A stretch of 58,663 nt of DNA from Clostridia bacterium (GCA_017397655.1 JAFQIG010000067.1:1-58663), one strand, 5' to 3'. Positions 17,248-26,074 are shown, counted from the first letter of the stretch. The notes: generated by a model not told the origin, from the letters alone. A program made the numbers and translations.

Positions 17248-17691
17248 ATGAACTATCGACAGGATAAATACGGTAACGAGCTGTCTGTTTTAGGCTTTGG
17301 TTGTATGCGGTTTTCAAGAAAGCTCGGTATGATCGATATGGAAAAAGCCGAAAAGCAGATAATGACCGCTTTTAAAAACGGTGTAAATTACTTTGATACT
17401 GCGTATATATATCCGGGAAGTGAAGCGGCACTCGGTGAGATATTTGAAAAGAACGGTATTCGAGATAAGGTATACTTTTTGAAAAGGCAATTCCATATGT
17501 CTGAAATACAATATTTCACGCACATTCGCACATTTTTCTCTTTGCCATACGTCAGTATGGCTGCATCGAAAAAAGGCCCGACTGCACGCAACCTATTGCA
17601 TTTCAGATGCAACGCAGTTTTGAAAGAGAAGATTTTTGTCACAACAAGGCAAAAATCAGCGAGAATACGAGGCTATTTCAATGATTTTTAA
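17248..17691 (+). pseudogene. Aldo/keto reductase, N-terminal remnant cut by an inverted-repeat element
   Basis: The first 74 codons encode a normal aldo/keto reductase N-terminus: VLGFGCMRFSRK, the NADPH-pocket region, and the NYFDTAYIYPGSE stretch with the catalytic Asp/Tyr. At 17471 the frame enters the left terminal repeat of a 281-bp element and continues as unrelated sequence to a stop at 17691, far short of the usual 300 or so residues. After the element only a few codons remain before the next gene, so the 3' two-thirds of the gene are lost. A GGAGG ribosome site is intact. The remnant is unlikely to be functional. Confidence 0.8.
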
Positions 17692-17751
17692 CGCAGTTGT
17701 GGCGAAAAGATTCCTTTCAAAACCATATTAATTGCCTTTTCAAAAAGTATA
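17471..17751. mobile_element. 281-bp MITE-like element with 22-bp perfect terminal inverted repeats
   Basis: The ends are exact inverted copies of each other: 17471-17492, starting TATACTTTTTGAAAAG, and 17730-17751. The interior holds two small hairpins (GCCATAC/GTATGGC and TTGCAT/ATGCAA). On the right half a long imperfect hairpin has arms beginning and ending GTTTTGAAAG and CTTTCAAAAC. No transposase is encoded. A TA dinucleotide at each end could be a target duplication, but this cannot be proved. It disrupts the aldo/keto reductase gene. Confidence 0.75.
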
Positions 17752-17801
17752 TATTGCGACAAAGCTTCGCTGTTTGTTCATTTTTGATGGGAGAGATATT
17801 T

Positions 17802-18896
17802 ATGAAGATTACATCAGATTTCCCCGGCGGTAACATTAAACTGTTATCTGAACAGACCGAGAACGGCAAAACTGTCGTAACACTTGAGCAGGATCTTCGT
17901 GACACTGACATATGGTGGTTTTATTGGTGCTTCCGCATTGATGATCCGCCTGTCGGCGAGGTTGAGTTCCGCTTTGTCAACAAGGGTGTGGTATGTCCCA
18001 ACGGTCCGTGTACAAGTGTGGATGGCAATAACTGGTGTTTCGATAAATCGTCAAGAGTTGATGAGTGTTGTTTCAGGTTTAACTTTACGGGCGAGAAAAG
18101 CCGATACTTCTCGTTTTCTATTCCTTACGTTATAAAAGATTTTGAAAGCTTTTATGAAACGATAAAGAATGACAAGGCCCTGAAGCGTTCTGTATTTACC
18201 GTCAGCGAAAAGGGCAGAGAGCTTCCTCTTCTCACAATGGGCAACGGTAGTCGTGATATTTTCTTTACGGCAAGACATCATTGTTGTGAATCGACAGCCT
18301 CCTATGTTCTTGACAGTGTTGTCAGAAGTATTCTTGTTTCTTACAGAGATATGCTTGATCGTTTTACGTTCCACATTATTCCTTTTACGGATATTGACGG
18401 TGCGGAACAGGGCGATCAGGGAAAAAACCGCATACCTCATGACCATAACCGCGATTATACGGATAAACCTATATATAATGTTACACGTGCGATATACGAA
18501 TATACAGACGGAAGAGATATTGCGGCATTTATTGATTTTCATTCTCCTTGGTGCTGGGGCGGTGCAAATGACGAGCCGCACATTCATATGGGACCTGAAG
18601 CGGAGCCTACACCTATGCTTCAATACGAATTAGCTGAGCATATTAAAGAGTTAACAGCGAAAGATGCCCGTGATGTTATCAGATTTAACGGGGTGATTAC
18701 ACGCTACGGGGACAAGGCGAATTTAGTCGGTACGGAAAGCTCGAAGAATTTTTATAAGCTTAAAAGAAATGCAAATATAGCATTTACAATTGAAACTCCG
18801 TATTCGGGAAATCTCGCTTACGGCTATACAAAGGGACAGCTTTACATTTTCGGAGAACATATTGCGCAGGCACTTTATGAAACGCTGATGAAATAA
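17802..18896 (+). CDS. M14-family zinc carboxypeptidase-like protein
   Basis: A 364-residue protein without a signal peptide. A beta-rich N-domain (about 1-115) precedes a carboxypeptidase fold with the zinc motif H160-x2-E163 (ARHHCCEST), the substrate-carboxylate pair N216-R217 (HDHNRDY), zinc ligand H247 (FIDFHSPWCWGG) and a likely catalytic Glu in FTIETPYSG. This layout resembles cytosolic carboxypeptidases of the M14D group, so it probably removes C-terminal residues or cleaves a related amide inside the cell. ATG 17802 follows GGGAG; the longer upstream frame would be translated from the inverted-repeat element. A terminator follows. Confidence 0.75.
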   Translation: MKITSDFPGGNIKLLSEQTENGKTVVTLEQDLRDTDIWWFYWCFRIDDPPVGEVEFRFVNKGVVCPNGPCTSVDGNNWCFDKSSRVDECCFRFNFTGEKSRYFSFSIPYVIKDFESFYETIKNDKALKRSVFTVSEKGRELPLLTMGNGSRDIFFTARHHCCESTASYVLDSVVRSILVSYRDMLDRFTFHIIPFTDIDGAEQGDQGKNRIPHDHNRDYTDKPIYNVTRAIYEYTDGRDIAAFIDFHSPWCWGGANDEPHIHMGPEAEPTPMLQYELAEHIKELTAKDARDVIRFNGVITRYGDKANLVGTESSKNFYKLKRNANIAFTIETPYSGNLAYGYTKGQLYIFGEHIAQALYETLMK

Positions 18897-18899
18897 TAC

Positions 18900-18946
18900 A
18901 GGGGTTTTTACAGGTACATTGATTTCCTGTAAAAACCCCTTGTTAT
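18900..18946 (+). terminator. Terminator between M14 gene and MFS gene (possibly bidirectional)
   Basis: GGGGTTTTTACAGG (18901-18914) pairs perfectly with CCTGTAAAAACCCC (18926-18939), followed by TTGTTATTTG. The genes converge, so either strand may use it. Confidence 0.85.
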
Positions 18947-18976
18947 TTGATGTTAAAGTCGGAGATAATACGTTAT

Positions 18977-20428
18977 TTATGCAACAGGCATTTCGTCTGC
19001 AATCTCCTGCATTCTGTCTGCAATGGCTTTGCGGCGTTCGGCAAGCTCCTTATACATTTTGTCACGCATCTGATTGTTGATGGGATAGAAGAACTTCGGG
19101 ATGATGCCGAGCGAGCTTGTGATGATCGGAATGCCTGTGCCCAGAGCAAAGAGCCACCATTTGGCACGGTCTGTCTGAGTACCGATCTTCTGACCCTGTA
19201 CATATCCGATTTTAGCAAGCACAAAGTTGCTGAACGATGACATCAGTACACTCTGAATTTTGGTTACAAGGCTTTTTGCAACACCCGTCATAGCTTCGAC
19301 ACGATAACCGTTTTTCCATTCGCAGTAGTCCATGGCTTCGTTTCGCAGTTCGTCGGGAATGACGTGACGCAAGCCGTAAACCATCATTTCGATGAATTCT
19401 TCAATTGCCATTGTCGGTATCATAAACTTGCGACTCATAAATCGTTTGTTGAAAGAGCAGACACCGAATACTGTCAGCCAACACGCGTCGGTCCAGATAT
19501 CCTCTGCGATCCAGAGCGTTTTTGAGGTAAAGCGTCTGCGGAGAGGTGCTACCCACGTGTAGCTGAGGTTAAGTATGGGGTAAGCGGGGATGCCGACGAT
19601 AGTCTGCAAAGAAGCAGATCCTAAAACGTCGATATAATAGTCGGAACGACTCTGACCTATACTGAAGCCTCCGAAGAAATCCGACAACGTCAGTATCAAC
19701 AACGGTTTGTTGTTAAAGATAGCCTTAAAGCCTTGTATCAGACTTGGCTTTTCTACCGACTGCATAACGCGCTCTTTTGATACCATATAGAACCAGAAGG
19801 TCATAGCGGCAGAAAGAACGCTGGTTGCGATACCCATTCCGATAAACAGGTTACTCAGTTTCCACTTGACGGTATTGGTGTTGATAAGATCAAGAAGAAC
19901 ACCCATAATCCATTCGGGGATTTTTTCACCGAGGAAACGTGAAAACAGCTTTGCCTGAGATATGAGCCGCACCCTTTCTTCGGGATTTGGCGTAATCGTT
20001 GACAAAAGACCCGTCTGTGAAATTGACATAAACGTGCCTGCTGTTTCGTTGATTACGTTAAAAGCAAAGTAATAGATGATTTTAGGCAGATAATTTGAGG
20101 CAGCACCGGGAAAGAATATCGGCATAAACCAATAGAACATTCCGAAAAGAGTAAGCGGTATTTTCATCCACATCAGATATGGCTTGAACTTGCCCCAGCG
20201 TGTGCGGGTCTTATCAACAAAGGCGCTGATAAACGTATCATTGATGATGTCCCATGCACCTGTGAAAAGAGAGACGATTCCGTTGATTTTAAAATCAATT
20301 CCGACAACGTCCCAGATGAATCTGTTCTGGTATTTACCGATAGAAAAACTGTCAGCAAAGTCCTGAGCGATATATGCTATGGTTTCACCGCGACCGACAT
20401 AACGGCGGTTAAGCATTTGTTCTTGCAT
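18977..20428 (-). CDS. MFS transporter, GPH (glycoside-pentoside-hexuronide:cation) symporter type
   Basis: A 483-residue membrane protein with about 12 hydrophobic segments. GPH/MelB-like features are DIINDTFISAFVDKTRTRWGK-type loop residues after segment 2 and the ERVRLISQAKLFSRFLGE stretch before segment 6. Cation-coupled uptake of a glycoside or uronide is expected; the substrate is unknown. The ATG at 20428 is chosen because GGAGGAG (20434-20440) lies just upstream and the longer frame adds a non-membrane tail. It is transcribed alone from a nearby promoter. No glycosidase is directly adjacent; GH genes lie 32 kb away. Confidence 0.8.
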   Translation of the reverse strand: MQEQMLNRRYVGRGETIAYIAQDFADSFSIGKYQNRFIWDVVGIDFKINGIVSLFTGAWDIINDTFISAFVDKTRTRWGKFKPYLMWMKIPLTLFGMFYWFMPIFFPGAASNYLPKIIYYFAFNVINETAGTFMSISQTGLLSTITPNPEERVRLISQAKLFSRFLGEKIPEWIMGVLLDLINTNTVKWKLSNLFIGMGIATSVLSAAMTFWFYMVSKERVMQSVEKPSLIQGFKAIFNNKPLLILTLSDFFGGFSIGQSRSDYYIDVLGSASLQTIVGIPAYPILNLSYTWVAPLRRRFTSKTLWIAEDIWTDACWLTVFGVCSFNKRFMSRKFMIPTMAIEEFIEMMVYGLRHVIPDELRNEAMDYCEWKNGYRVEAMTGVAKSLVTKIQSVLMSSFSNFVLAKIGYVQGQKIGTQTDRAKWWLFALGTGIPIITSSLGIIPKFFYPINNQMRDKMYKELAERRKAIADRMQEIADEMPVA

Positions 20429-20451
20429 GGACACTCCTCCTTGTACCTTTA

Positions 20452-20481
20452 ATTTTACAACATATATGCAAGTCAAGTCAA
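20452..20481 (-). promoter_or_regulatory. Promoter of the GPH symporter gene with TTGAC direct repeats
   Basis: On the minus strand TTGACT (20476-20481), 18 bp, TAAAAT (20452-20457). The -35 lies in a TTGAC-TTGAC-TTG direct repeat that could be an activator or repressor site. Confidence 0.5.
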
Positions 20482-20575
20482 GTGAATTGATAATAAATTA
20501 CAAATGAGGAAAGTCTTGAATATAAAGGACATTATCTTACAAAGCTGTTTGATGAAATATTGACATATCCTGTTG

Positions 20576-20629
20576 ATTAAAAGCAAAACCCATCGGATAA
20601 CAGATCAAAAAACTGTTGTCTGATGGGTT
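20576..20629 (-). terminator. Intrinsic terminator of the CDF transporter gene
   Basis: A 17-bp stem with two mismatches or wobbles (20587-20603 with 20613-20629). On the minus strand it is followed by TTTTGCTTTT. It sits right after the CDF stop at 20634-20636. Confidence 0.8.
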
Positions 20630-20633
20630 GTTA

Positions 20634-21455
20634 TCATCGTGTATGGATTGTTTCTATGTTGCTGTCTTGTATGCCGTAATTATCAAGAATTGTCCTGACA
20701 TTTGATTTGATGCTTTCGTCTGTATTGTCCGTACCTATAGCGACTGAGGCAAAACGGTGTTCGCTGTCGATGTTGATTACACGCAGACTAAAGATTTCAT
20801 TTACACCCGGAATGTTCAAAATCTCATTGAGTATAATATCAGCAGGAACACCGTCAGGGGTTTTAAGAAGAAAAAGCCCGGCGAATTCCTTCAGGTTTTT
20901 TACAGCGGCGATGATTATAAAAAGTGAAACGATGATTGAAATAATCGGATCCAACAGATAAAAATTTGTGAATTTCATAATAACGGCACAGACGAGTACA
21001 GATAACCAGCCGAAAACATCCTCCAGCATATGCAGATTGACCGCCCTTTGATTTGACGAATGACCGCCGTGTGTAAAGTACGCGGCAGTGAAGTTTACGA
21101 TAACGCCTATTATCGCAAAAACAATCATCCCGTTGTAATTGACAGGTGTTGGCTTGAACAGTCTTTTTATACTTTGAACAAGAAGAAACGATGATCCGAG
21201 AATCAGTACAAGTGTAGTAATTAAGCTTCCGAGATCAGAGAATCTGGCATATCCGAAGGGATATTGGTCATCAGGGGCTTTTTTGCTCTTTTTTTCAAGA
21301 ACATATGACAGTCCGATAGTTATGGCATCGCCGAGATCGTGGATAGAGTCGGCAATTATAGCTATACTGCCGACAACGCTTCCGCCGATAAATTCAAAAA
21401 CAGAAAAACAAAGATTTAAAAGAAATGCGACAAGAATATTTTTTTCTGATTTCAT
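20634..21455 (-). CDS. Cation diffusion facilitator family metal exporter
   Basis: A 273-residue inner-membrane zinc/divalent cation exporter. It has six hydrophobic segments, the metal site HxxxD in ADSIHDLGDA and the second pair in HMLEDVFGWL, an FGYARFSDLGS loop, and a C-terminal cytoplasmic ferredoxin-like domain ending near the stop. ATG 21455 follows GGAGGT (21459-21464). The frame stays open further upstream to 21815, but that extension is translation of the dispersed 250-bp repeat and is not part of the gene. It is flanked by its own terminator. Confidence 0.88.
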   Translation of the reverse strand: MKSEKNILVAFLLNLCFSVFEFIGGSVVGSIAIIADSIHDLGDAITIGLSYVLEKKSKKAPDDQYPFGYARFSDLGSLITTLVLILGSSFLLVQSIKRLFKPTPVNYNGMIVFAIIGVIVNFTAAYFTHGGHSSNQRAVNLHMLEDVFGWLSVLVCAVIMKFTNFYLLDPIISIIVSLFIIIAAVKNLKEFAGLFLLKTPDGVPADIILNEILNIPGVNEIFSLRVINIDSEHRFASVAIGTDNTDESIKSNVRTILDNYGIQDSNIETIHTR

Positions 21456-21521
21456 AGTACCTCCTGTGTTGACATTTGAAAAGTAAAGATATAAAATAAA
21501 ATCGAACATTCTGTTCGCTTT

Positions 21522-21769
21522 CAGACTGTCGATAAAGGCACCGAGAACACGCACATTATTAAAAAAAGCAGTCGGAATTTGTAAGAGGAAAACCGATCGT
21601 GTCATTCTGAGGCGAAGCCGAAGAATCTTTTGGTAATTATTTATGTGCGTTTGTCGTGTTTTTGCCCTCTCGCAGTACCTTTGTACAGCTTCGGGGCAAA
21701 GAACACGCCATCTCGTTACCTTTCTCGAAGCCTCCCTGCTTGTCGAAAAAATACTTTTTCGACAAGCAG
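21522..21769 (+). mobile_element. Dispersed ~250-bp MITE-like element, copy A
   Basis: It starts CAGACTGTCGATAAAGG and ends in a hairpin with CTGCTTGTCG and CGACAAGCAG arms. The two ends share TGTCGA(T/A)AAAG in inverted orientation, so imperfect terminal repeats are present. The interior contains the motif GTCATTCTGAGGCGAAGC, common in clostridial intergenic repeats. There is no coding capacity. It is nearly identical (one difference in 164 bases) to copy B at the right edge and diverged from copy C at 49621-49877. It is followed after 1 nt by a strong hairpin. Confidence 0.8.
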
Positions 21770-21770
21770 A

Positions 21771-21808
21771 AATCTCCCTCGGAGCAAAACCCGAGGGAGA
21801 TTTTGTTT
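21771..21808 (+). terminator. Terminator-like hairpin abutting element copy A
   Basis: AATCTCCCTCGG (21771-21782) pairs perfectly with CCGAGGGAGATT (21791-21802), then TTGTTT. No plus-strand gene ends here. It may insulate the surface protein promoter, or mark the hairpin at which the element inserted. Confidence 0.6.
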
Positions 21809-21829
21809 GACCCAAATTTTATTTATCTG

Positions 21830-21858
21830 TTGAAAAAATAAAAAAATAGTGGTATACT
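21830..21858 (+). promoter_or_regulatory. Promoter of the surface protein leader
   Basis: TTGAAA (21830-21835), 17 bp, TATACT (21853-21858). Transcription would start near 21865, giving a 5' leader of about 180 nt. Confidence 0.65.
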
Positions 21859-21860
21859 AT

Positions 21861-22030
21861 GATTGCGACACAAGTAAATAGGGTATCATAATTTAAGTGT
21901 GTATTTTTATCTTCCGGTAAAAATGCAGGCTTCATTTTCGCATACTTTGATTATGGTACGAAAACTTGTGTCGCAGCAATCGAAGCGGTGCATTTTTCGG
22001 TGCGTAGCTTCGGCTGCGCACCTTTTTATT
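21861..22030 (+). promoter_or_regulatory. Folded leader RNA ending in a UUCG-capped terminator: candidate riboswitch, attenuator or small RNA
   Basis: The outer helix pairs GATTGC-GACACAAG (21861-21874) with CTTGTGTC-(GCA)-GCAATC (21965-21981). Inside are a 10-bp helix, GTATCATAAT (21883-21892) with ATTATGGTAC (21950-21959), and a hairpin GTATTTTTA (21901-21909) with TAAAAATGC (21918-21926). Next comes a terminator: GGTGCGTAGC (21999-22008), TTCG loop, GCTGCGCACC (22013-22022), then T5ATTTT. The GGAGG of the surface gene follows at once. CGAAGC (21981-21986) can pair with GCTTCG (22007-22012) and break the terminator. I could not assign a known class. Confidence 0.6.
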
Positions 22031-22044
22031 TTGGAGGATAAAAA

Positions 22045-25000
22045 ATGAAGAAAACAGTAAAAAATCTGACCGCACTACTGCTTGCAACGATACTTCTTTT
22101 CGGTGCAGCACCGGCAGGCTTTTTGTCGTTTGAAACACAGGCGGCAGAAACAGGCTATCAAAACGGAGATATTATCCTTTTCGGCTCGTATCCGCAAAGC
22201 GAGGTAACGGATGAAGATCTGTTAACAGTACTGAACTCGCATTCCAAAACATGGTACTCCTACGGCTACTACAGTGGCGACGGAAACAGGGGAAGTATGA
22301 CATCAAGCAGTTTTATGAAATATGCCGATGTAGAATATGACGGCGAAAAATACCGTGCAGTTAAATTCACATCCTACAGACCAAATCGGACATACAACAT
22401 ATCATCTGCATCAACTTCAAACCAAGATAACAACGGCTATATTGTAAACAATGTATATTGGTTCAGATATGACCCTATCAAATGGGAGATCCTAAATTCT
22501 TCAACGGGTCTTGTTGTTTCCGAAACAATAATCGATGCACAACCCTTTAATAACACAATTTATGATAACAACTTTTATTACACAGATACATCCTACACAA
22601 CGTATGCCAACAACTATGCCGAAAGTACCATCCGAGAGTGGCTCAACTACGATTTTTACTATACCGCTTTTTATGATACTGATACAACTTCAATAAAAAC
22701 ATCCACTCTCACTAACGAGGCATACGACACATCATATTCCAAATATGACAGCGAAACAACGAAGGATAAAATCTTTTTGCTTTCATATAGCCAAGCAAAT
22801 AACTCTGATTATTTCGAATACGGCATGCTCTCTTGGGGAAGTCAATATGCATTATGCCAGGGCTTACCGGAAACAAATCTTTTATACAGTTCATGGACAC
22901 TTCGTTCTGCAGGATATAGCTCCGCCAGCGTTTGTTATGTCAATGCTGACAACGGCGAGCTGAAGGTGAGTCTCAGCACAAGCTACATAAACGGTATTCG
23001 CCCTGCATTGATGATTGATTTGGCATCCGACGAGGTTATGCCTGCTTCCGGTCAATGCGGTGACGAGGTTTATTGGGAGTTTTCTGAAACAGAGAGGCTC
23101 ATCGATATTTACGGTTCGGGAGATATGTGGGATTACGAGGATTCTTTTACCGACTGCGAAAAAATAACTCCCTGGTTTGCACTCAAGGATCTGATAGAAT
23201 CTGCCATAATAAACCTGAATGTTACAAGCATCGGCGATTGTGCTTTTGCATATTGTCACAAATTAAGCTATGTCGGAATTATGGAATCTGATGATGCCGA
23301 TAAAAATTTAGAGCGAATCGGCGATTGTGCGTTTTTCTGTTGTTATGAACTTGAGTCTATAGAGATCCCCGATACCGTCAGAGAAATAGATGCTGATGCG
23401 TTCTATTCTTCCGGTCTGATAGACATTGATATTCCAAGTAATGTTCACTATATCGGAAAACATGCTTTTACTGATTGTCCGTATCTGCAGGAAATCACCG
23501 TGGATACGAGGAATTCGCAATATTCCAGCCTCAACGGTGTCTTGTTTAACAAGAACAAAACAGAGCTTATACAATATCCGTCAGGTAATGAAAGAACCTC
23601 GTATACCGTTTCGAGCATCGTAAAAACAATAGGAGATTCTTCTTTTTCCTCTTCGCTAAACCTTATTACCGTCTCCGGTATGAGCAAGGTCGAAACAATA
23701 GATAGCTATGCATTTGAAAACTGTAACTACCTTGAAAATGTATATTTACCTAAAAGTGTATCGGTTCATTACGCTGCCTTTAGGGGATGCAGCAGTCTTG
23801 CCAACGTATATTACAACGGCACAAAAAGCGACTGGAGCGATTTATATATAGAAGATGAAAACGATGACCTTTTAAATGCTGAAATTATCGAAACCTTTAC
23901 GCTCATTTACAACACCAACGGCGGCACAGGAACCCCGGCAAGGCAAAGCGGTTCGACCATCACCCTCCGTTCAAACTTTCCCGAAAGATTCGGTTACACC
24001 TTCCTCGGATGGTCAAAGAGCAGTTCTGCGATCTCTGCAACATACATACCGGGCAACACTATCAAACTTACGGAAGATACAACCCTTTATGCTGTATGGA
24101 AGGCGGCATCGACTATGTCTCTGAACACCTCTTATACCGCTTCCATTAACTTCGATGACAAAGAGGTTTATTATACATTTACTCCCTCTTCAAGCGGAAC
24201 ATACACCTTTGAGTCCACAGGTTCACTTGATTCAAAGATATATGTCTACAATTCATCCGAAACAGAGCTCGGTAATGATGATAACGATAGTGATGAGGGA
24301 AAAAATTTTAAGCTTTCCTTATCTCTTTCATCAGGAACAAAGTATTATATCAAAATTACAGCCTTTGGCTCAAACACCGGCTCCACCTCATTCAAGGTAA
24401 CAAAGGATGTTCCTCTTACCTATACCGTTTCCTACAACGCTAACGGCGGTTCGGGCGCTCCCTCTGCTCAGATAAAAACAGAGGATGTTTCTCTGGTTCT
24501 CAGCAATACGATACCGACAAAATCCTACACCGTCAGCTTCAACGCTAACGACGGCTTCGTCTCTACATCAAGCAAAACGGTAAGCTGTACCTTCATAAAC
24601 TGGAACACATCACCAAACGGAAGCGGCACTTCCTATCAGCCGGGCGCTGATTATACCGCAAATTCCGGTGCAACCCTTTATGCACAGTGGTCTAACCCCT
24701 CATACGGCACACTTCCCACTCCGACAAGGTCCGGCTATACCTTTAACGGCTGGTATACCTCTTCTACAGGCGGAACAAAAATCACAAACGGCAGTACAAT
24801 TACAGGCAACACAACCGTTTATGCGCAGTGGACTCCGATACCTACCTATACCCTACACTATAATGCCAACGGCGGTTCGGGTGTCCCCTCTGATCAGACT
24901 CAATATGAAACAGAGTTCACCGTCAGTACTGCGGTTCCCGTAAAATTCGGGTATACTTTTAACGGTTGGTCAACGCGCAACTCGGCAACCTATACAAACT

Positions 25001-25869
25001 ATGTACCCGGCGAAAAAATCAATCTCACGGAAAACACAACCCTTTATGCTGTATGGCAACCGGCAACAGCAATATCACTTAACACTTCTTATACTGCTTA
25101 CATAAATTTCGGGAATAAGGAAATATATTACAAGTTTATCCCAACATCAAGCGGTTCGTATACTTTTGAATCCACAGGCTCGCTTGATTCAAAAATTTAT
25201 GTTTACGGTTCATCGGGATACGAATACGGCTATGATGATAACAGCAGTTCCGAAGGAAACAATTTCAAGCTTTCCTTGTCCCTTACATCCGGAACAACTT
25301 ATTATTTCAAAATCAAAGCATGCAACTCAAACACAGGCTCCACCTCTTTCAAGGTAACAAAGGATGCGTATACTCTCACTTATAATGCCAACGGAGGTTC
25401 GGGTGCACCGTCAAGTCAGACCGGCACAACCCTCACCATCAGCTCAGTCATACCCGAAAGAGACGGATACTCCTTCCTCGGTTGGTCATTCTACAAATCT
25501 GCATATTCTGCCTCCTACCGTTCCGGTGATAGAATAACAATCACATCAGATACCACCCTTTACGCAGTATGGAAAGCAGAACCTGTCTCTTGTAGCATTC
25601 TGACACCGCCGACAAAAACAAGCTATTATTACACCGAAAGCACGGATGCATCGGGTCTTACTCTTGAAATCATGTACGCTGACGGTTCGTCAAAAAAGAT
25701 AAGTGATATTTCACAAATGCACTTTGAAAATTTTGACACATACACAACGGGAAGGCGTGACGTAACCGTAACCTGCGGCGGTGTTTCGACAACATTTGAA
25801 ATCAGCGTTAAATACACATGGTGGCAATGGATTATCGTCATTCTTTTGTTCGGATGGATCTGGTATTAA
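22045..25869 (+). CDS. Large surface protein: DUF6273-like domain, BspA-type LRRs, InlB B-repeats and PPC-like domains
   Basis: A 1274-residue exported protein with a signal peptide (about 1-34). Residues 45-330 resemble DUF6273 (Trp/Tyr-rich, with PIKWEIL and STIREWLN). Residues about 390-605 hold BspA-type leucine-rich repeats (IGDCAF, IPDTVREI units). InlB B-like repeats (YNANGGSGAPS... LYAVW) lie at about 618-687, 792-882, 890-928, 933-1006 and 1110-1176. They are interleaved with two near-identical PPC-like domains (about 692-788 and 1010-1105, TYTFESTGSLDSKIYVY). An Ig-like domain (1182-1256) leads to a terminal WWQWIIVILLFGWIWY membrane segment. There is no LPxTG or NPxTN motif. An adhesion role is inferred. 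The GGAGG site is 8 nt before the ATG. Confidence 0.8.
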   Translation: MKKTVKNLTALLLATILLFGAAPAGFLSFETQAAETGYQNGDIILFGSYPQSEVTDEDLLTVLNSHSKTWYSYGYYSGDGNRGSMTSSSFMKYADVEYDGEKYRAVKFTSYRPNRTYNISSASTSNQDNNGYIVNNVYWFRYDPIKWEILNSSTGLVVSETIIDAQPFNNTIYDNNFYYTDTSYTTYANNYAESTIREWLNYDFYYTAFYDTDTTSIKTSTLTNEAYDTSYSKYDSETTKDKIFLLSYSQANNSDYFEYGMLSWGSQYALCQGLPETNLLYSSWTLRSAGYSSASVCYVNADNGELKVSLSTSYINGIRPALMIDLASDEVMPASGQCGDEVYWEFSETERLIDIYGSGDMWDYEDSFTDCEKITPWFALKDLIESAIINLNVTSIGDCAFAYCHKLSYVGIMESDDADKNLERIGDCAFFCCYELESIEIPDTVREIDADAFYSSGLIDIDIPSNVHYIGKHAFTDCPYLQEITVDTRNSQYSSLNGVLFNKNKTELIQYPSGNERTSYTVSSIVKTIGDSSFSSSLNLITVSGMSKVETIDSYAFENCNYLENVYLPKSVSVHYAAFRGCSSLANVYYNGTKSDWSDLYIEDENDDLLNAEIIETFTLIYNTNGGTGTPARQSGSTITLRSNFPERFGYTFLGWSKSSSAISATYIPGNTIKLTEDTTLYAVWKAASTMSLNTSYTASINFDDKEVYYTFTPSSSGTYTFESTGSLDSKIYVYNSSETELGNDDNDSDEGKNFKLSLSLSSGTKYYIKITAFGSNTGSTSFKVTKDVPLTYTVSYNANGGSGAPSAQIKTEDVSLVLSNTIPTKSYTVSFNANDGFVSTSSKTVSCTFINWNTSPNGSGTSYQPGADYTANSGATLYAQWSNPSYGTLPTPTRSGYTFNGWYTSSTGGTKITNGSTITGNTTVYAQWTPIPTYTLHYNANGGSGVPSDQTQYETEFTVSTAVPVKFGYTFNGWSTRNSATYTNYVPGEKINLTENTTLYAVWQPATAISLNTSYTAYINFGNKEIYYKFIPTSSGSYTFESTGSLDSKIYVYGSSGYEYGYDDNSSSEGNNFKLSLSLTSGTTYYFKIKACNSNTGSTSFKVTKDAYTLTYNANGGSGAPSSQTGTTLTISSVIPERDGYSFLGWSFYKSAYSASYRSGDRITITSDTTLYAVWKAEPVSCSILTPPTKTSYYYTESTDASGLTLEIMYADGSSKKISDISQMHFENFDTYTTGRRDVTVTCGGVSTTFEISVKYTWWQWIIVILLFGWIWY

Positions 25870-25903
25870 TTCCGTAATTCTCTTTATCCCATTTATTACA
25901 TAC

Positions 25904-25936
25904 GGGGGGGAACCCCGGCGAGGGTTCCCCCCCCCC
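25904..25936. repeat. G/C homopolymer hairpin
   Basis: G7-AACCC pairs with GGGTT-C7 or more around a CGGCGA loop; the C tract has 10 bases. A weaker CAAACA/TGTTTG hairpin follows at about 25943-25968. It looks like an intergenic repeat unit and could terminate the surface gene, though there is no T tract. Reading frames through it on both strands are spurious. Confidence 0.5.
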
Positions 25937-26074
25937 ACACGCAAACATTCACACCGGACTGTTTGTGTTCCCCTCCTGTGCTTTTGAATCAATAAGCGTT
26001 TCGTCTCTTGACATCGTAACCTTTAGAGAAAAGTTAACGAAAGCTTTGATTTGGCAATCAAAACCTTCGTAAAA

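Noticed and set aside
20500..20580. Possible gene relic (ITNEESLEYKGHYLTKLFDE) after the GPH symporter promoter
   Set aside because: About 27 codons without a start, motif or recognisable family; too short to support.
21469..21495. Plus-strand TTGACA with a TATAAA 15 bp later
   Set aside because: Spacing is too short, and no plus-strand gene follows before the hairpin at 21771.
21456..21815. N-terminal extension of the CDF exporter by about 120 residues
   Set aside because: The extension is translated from the dispersed element. The family start and a GGAGGT site are at 21455-21464.
25711..25992. Small frames on both strands through the G/C hairpin
   Set aside because: Pro/Gly/Arg-rich translations of a hairpin, overlapping each other and the end of the surface gene, without start signals.
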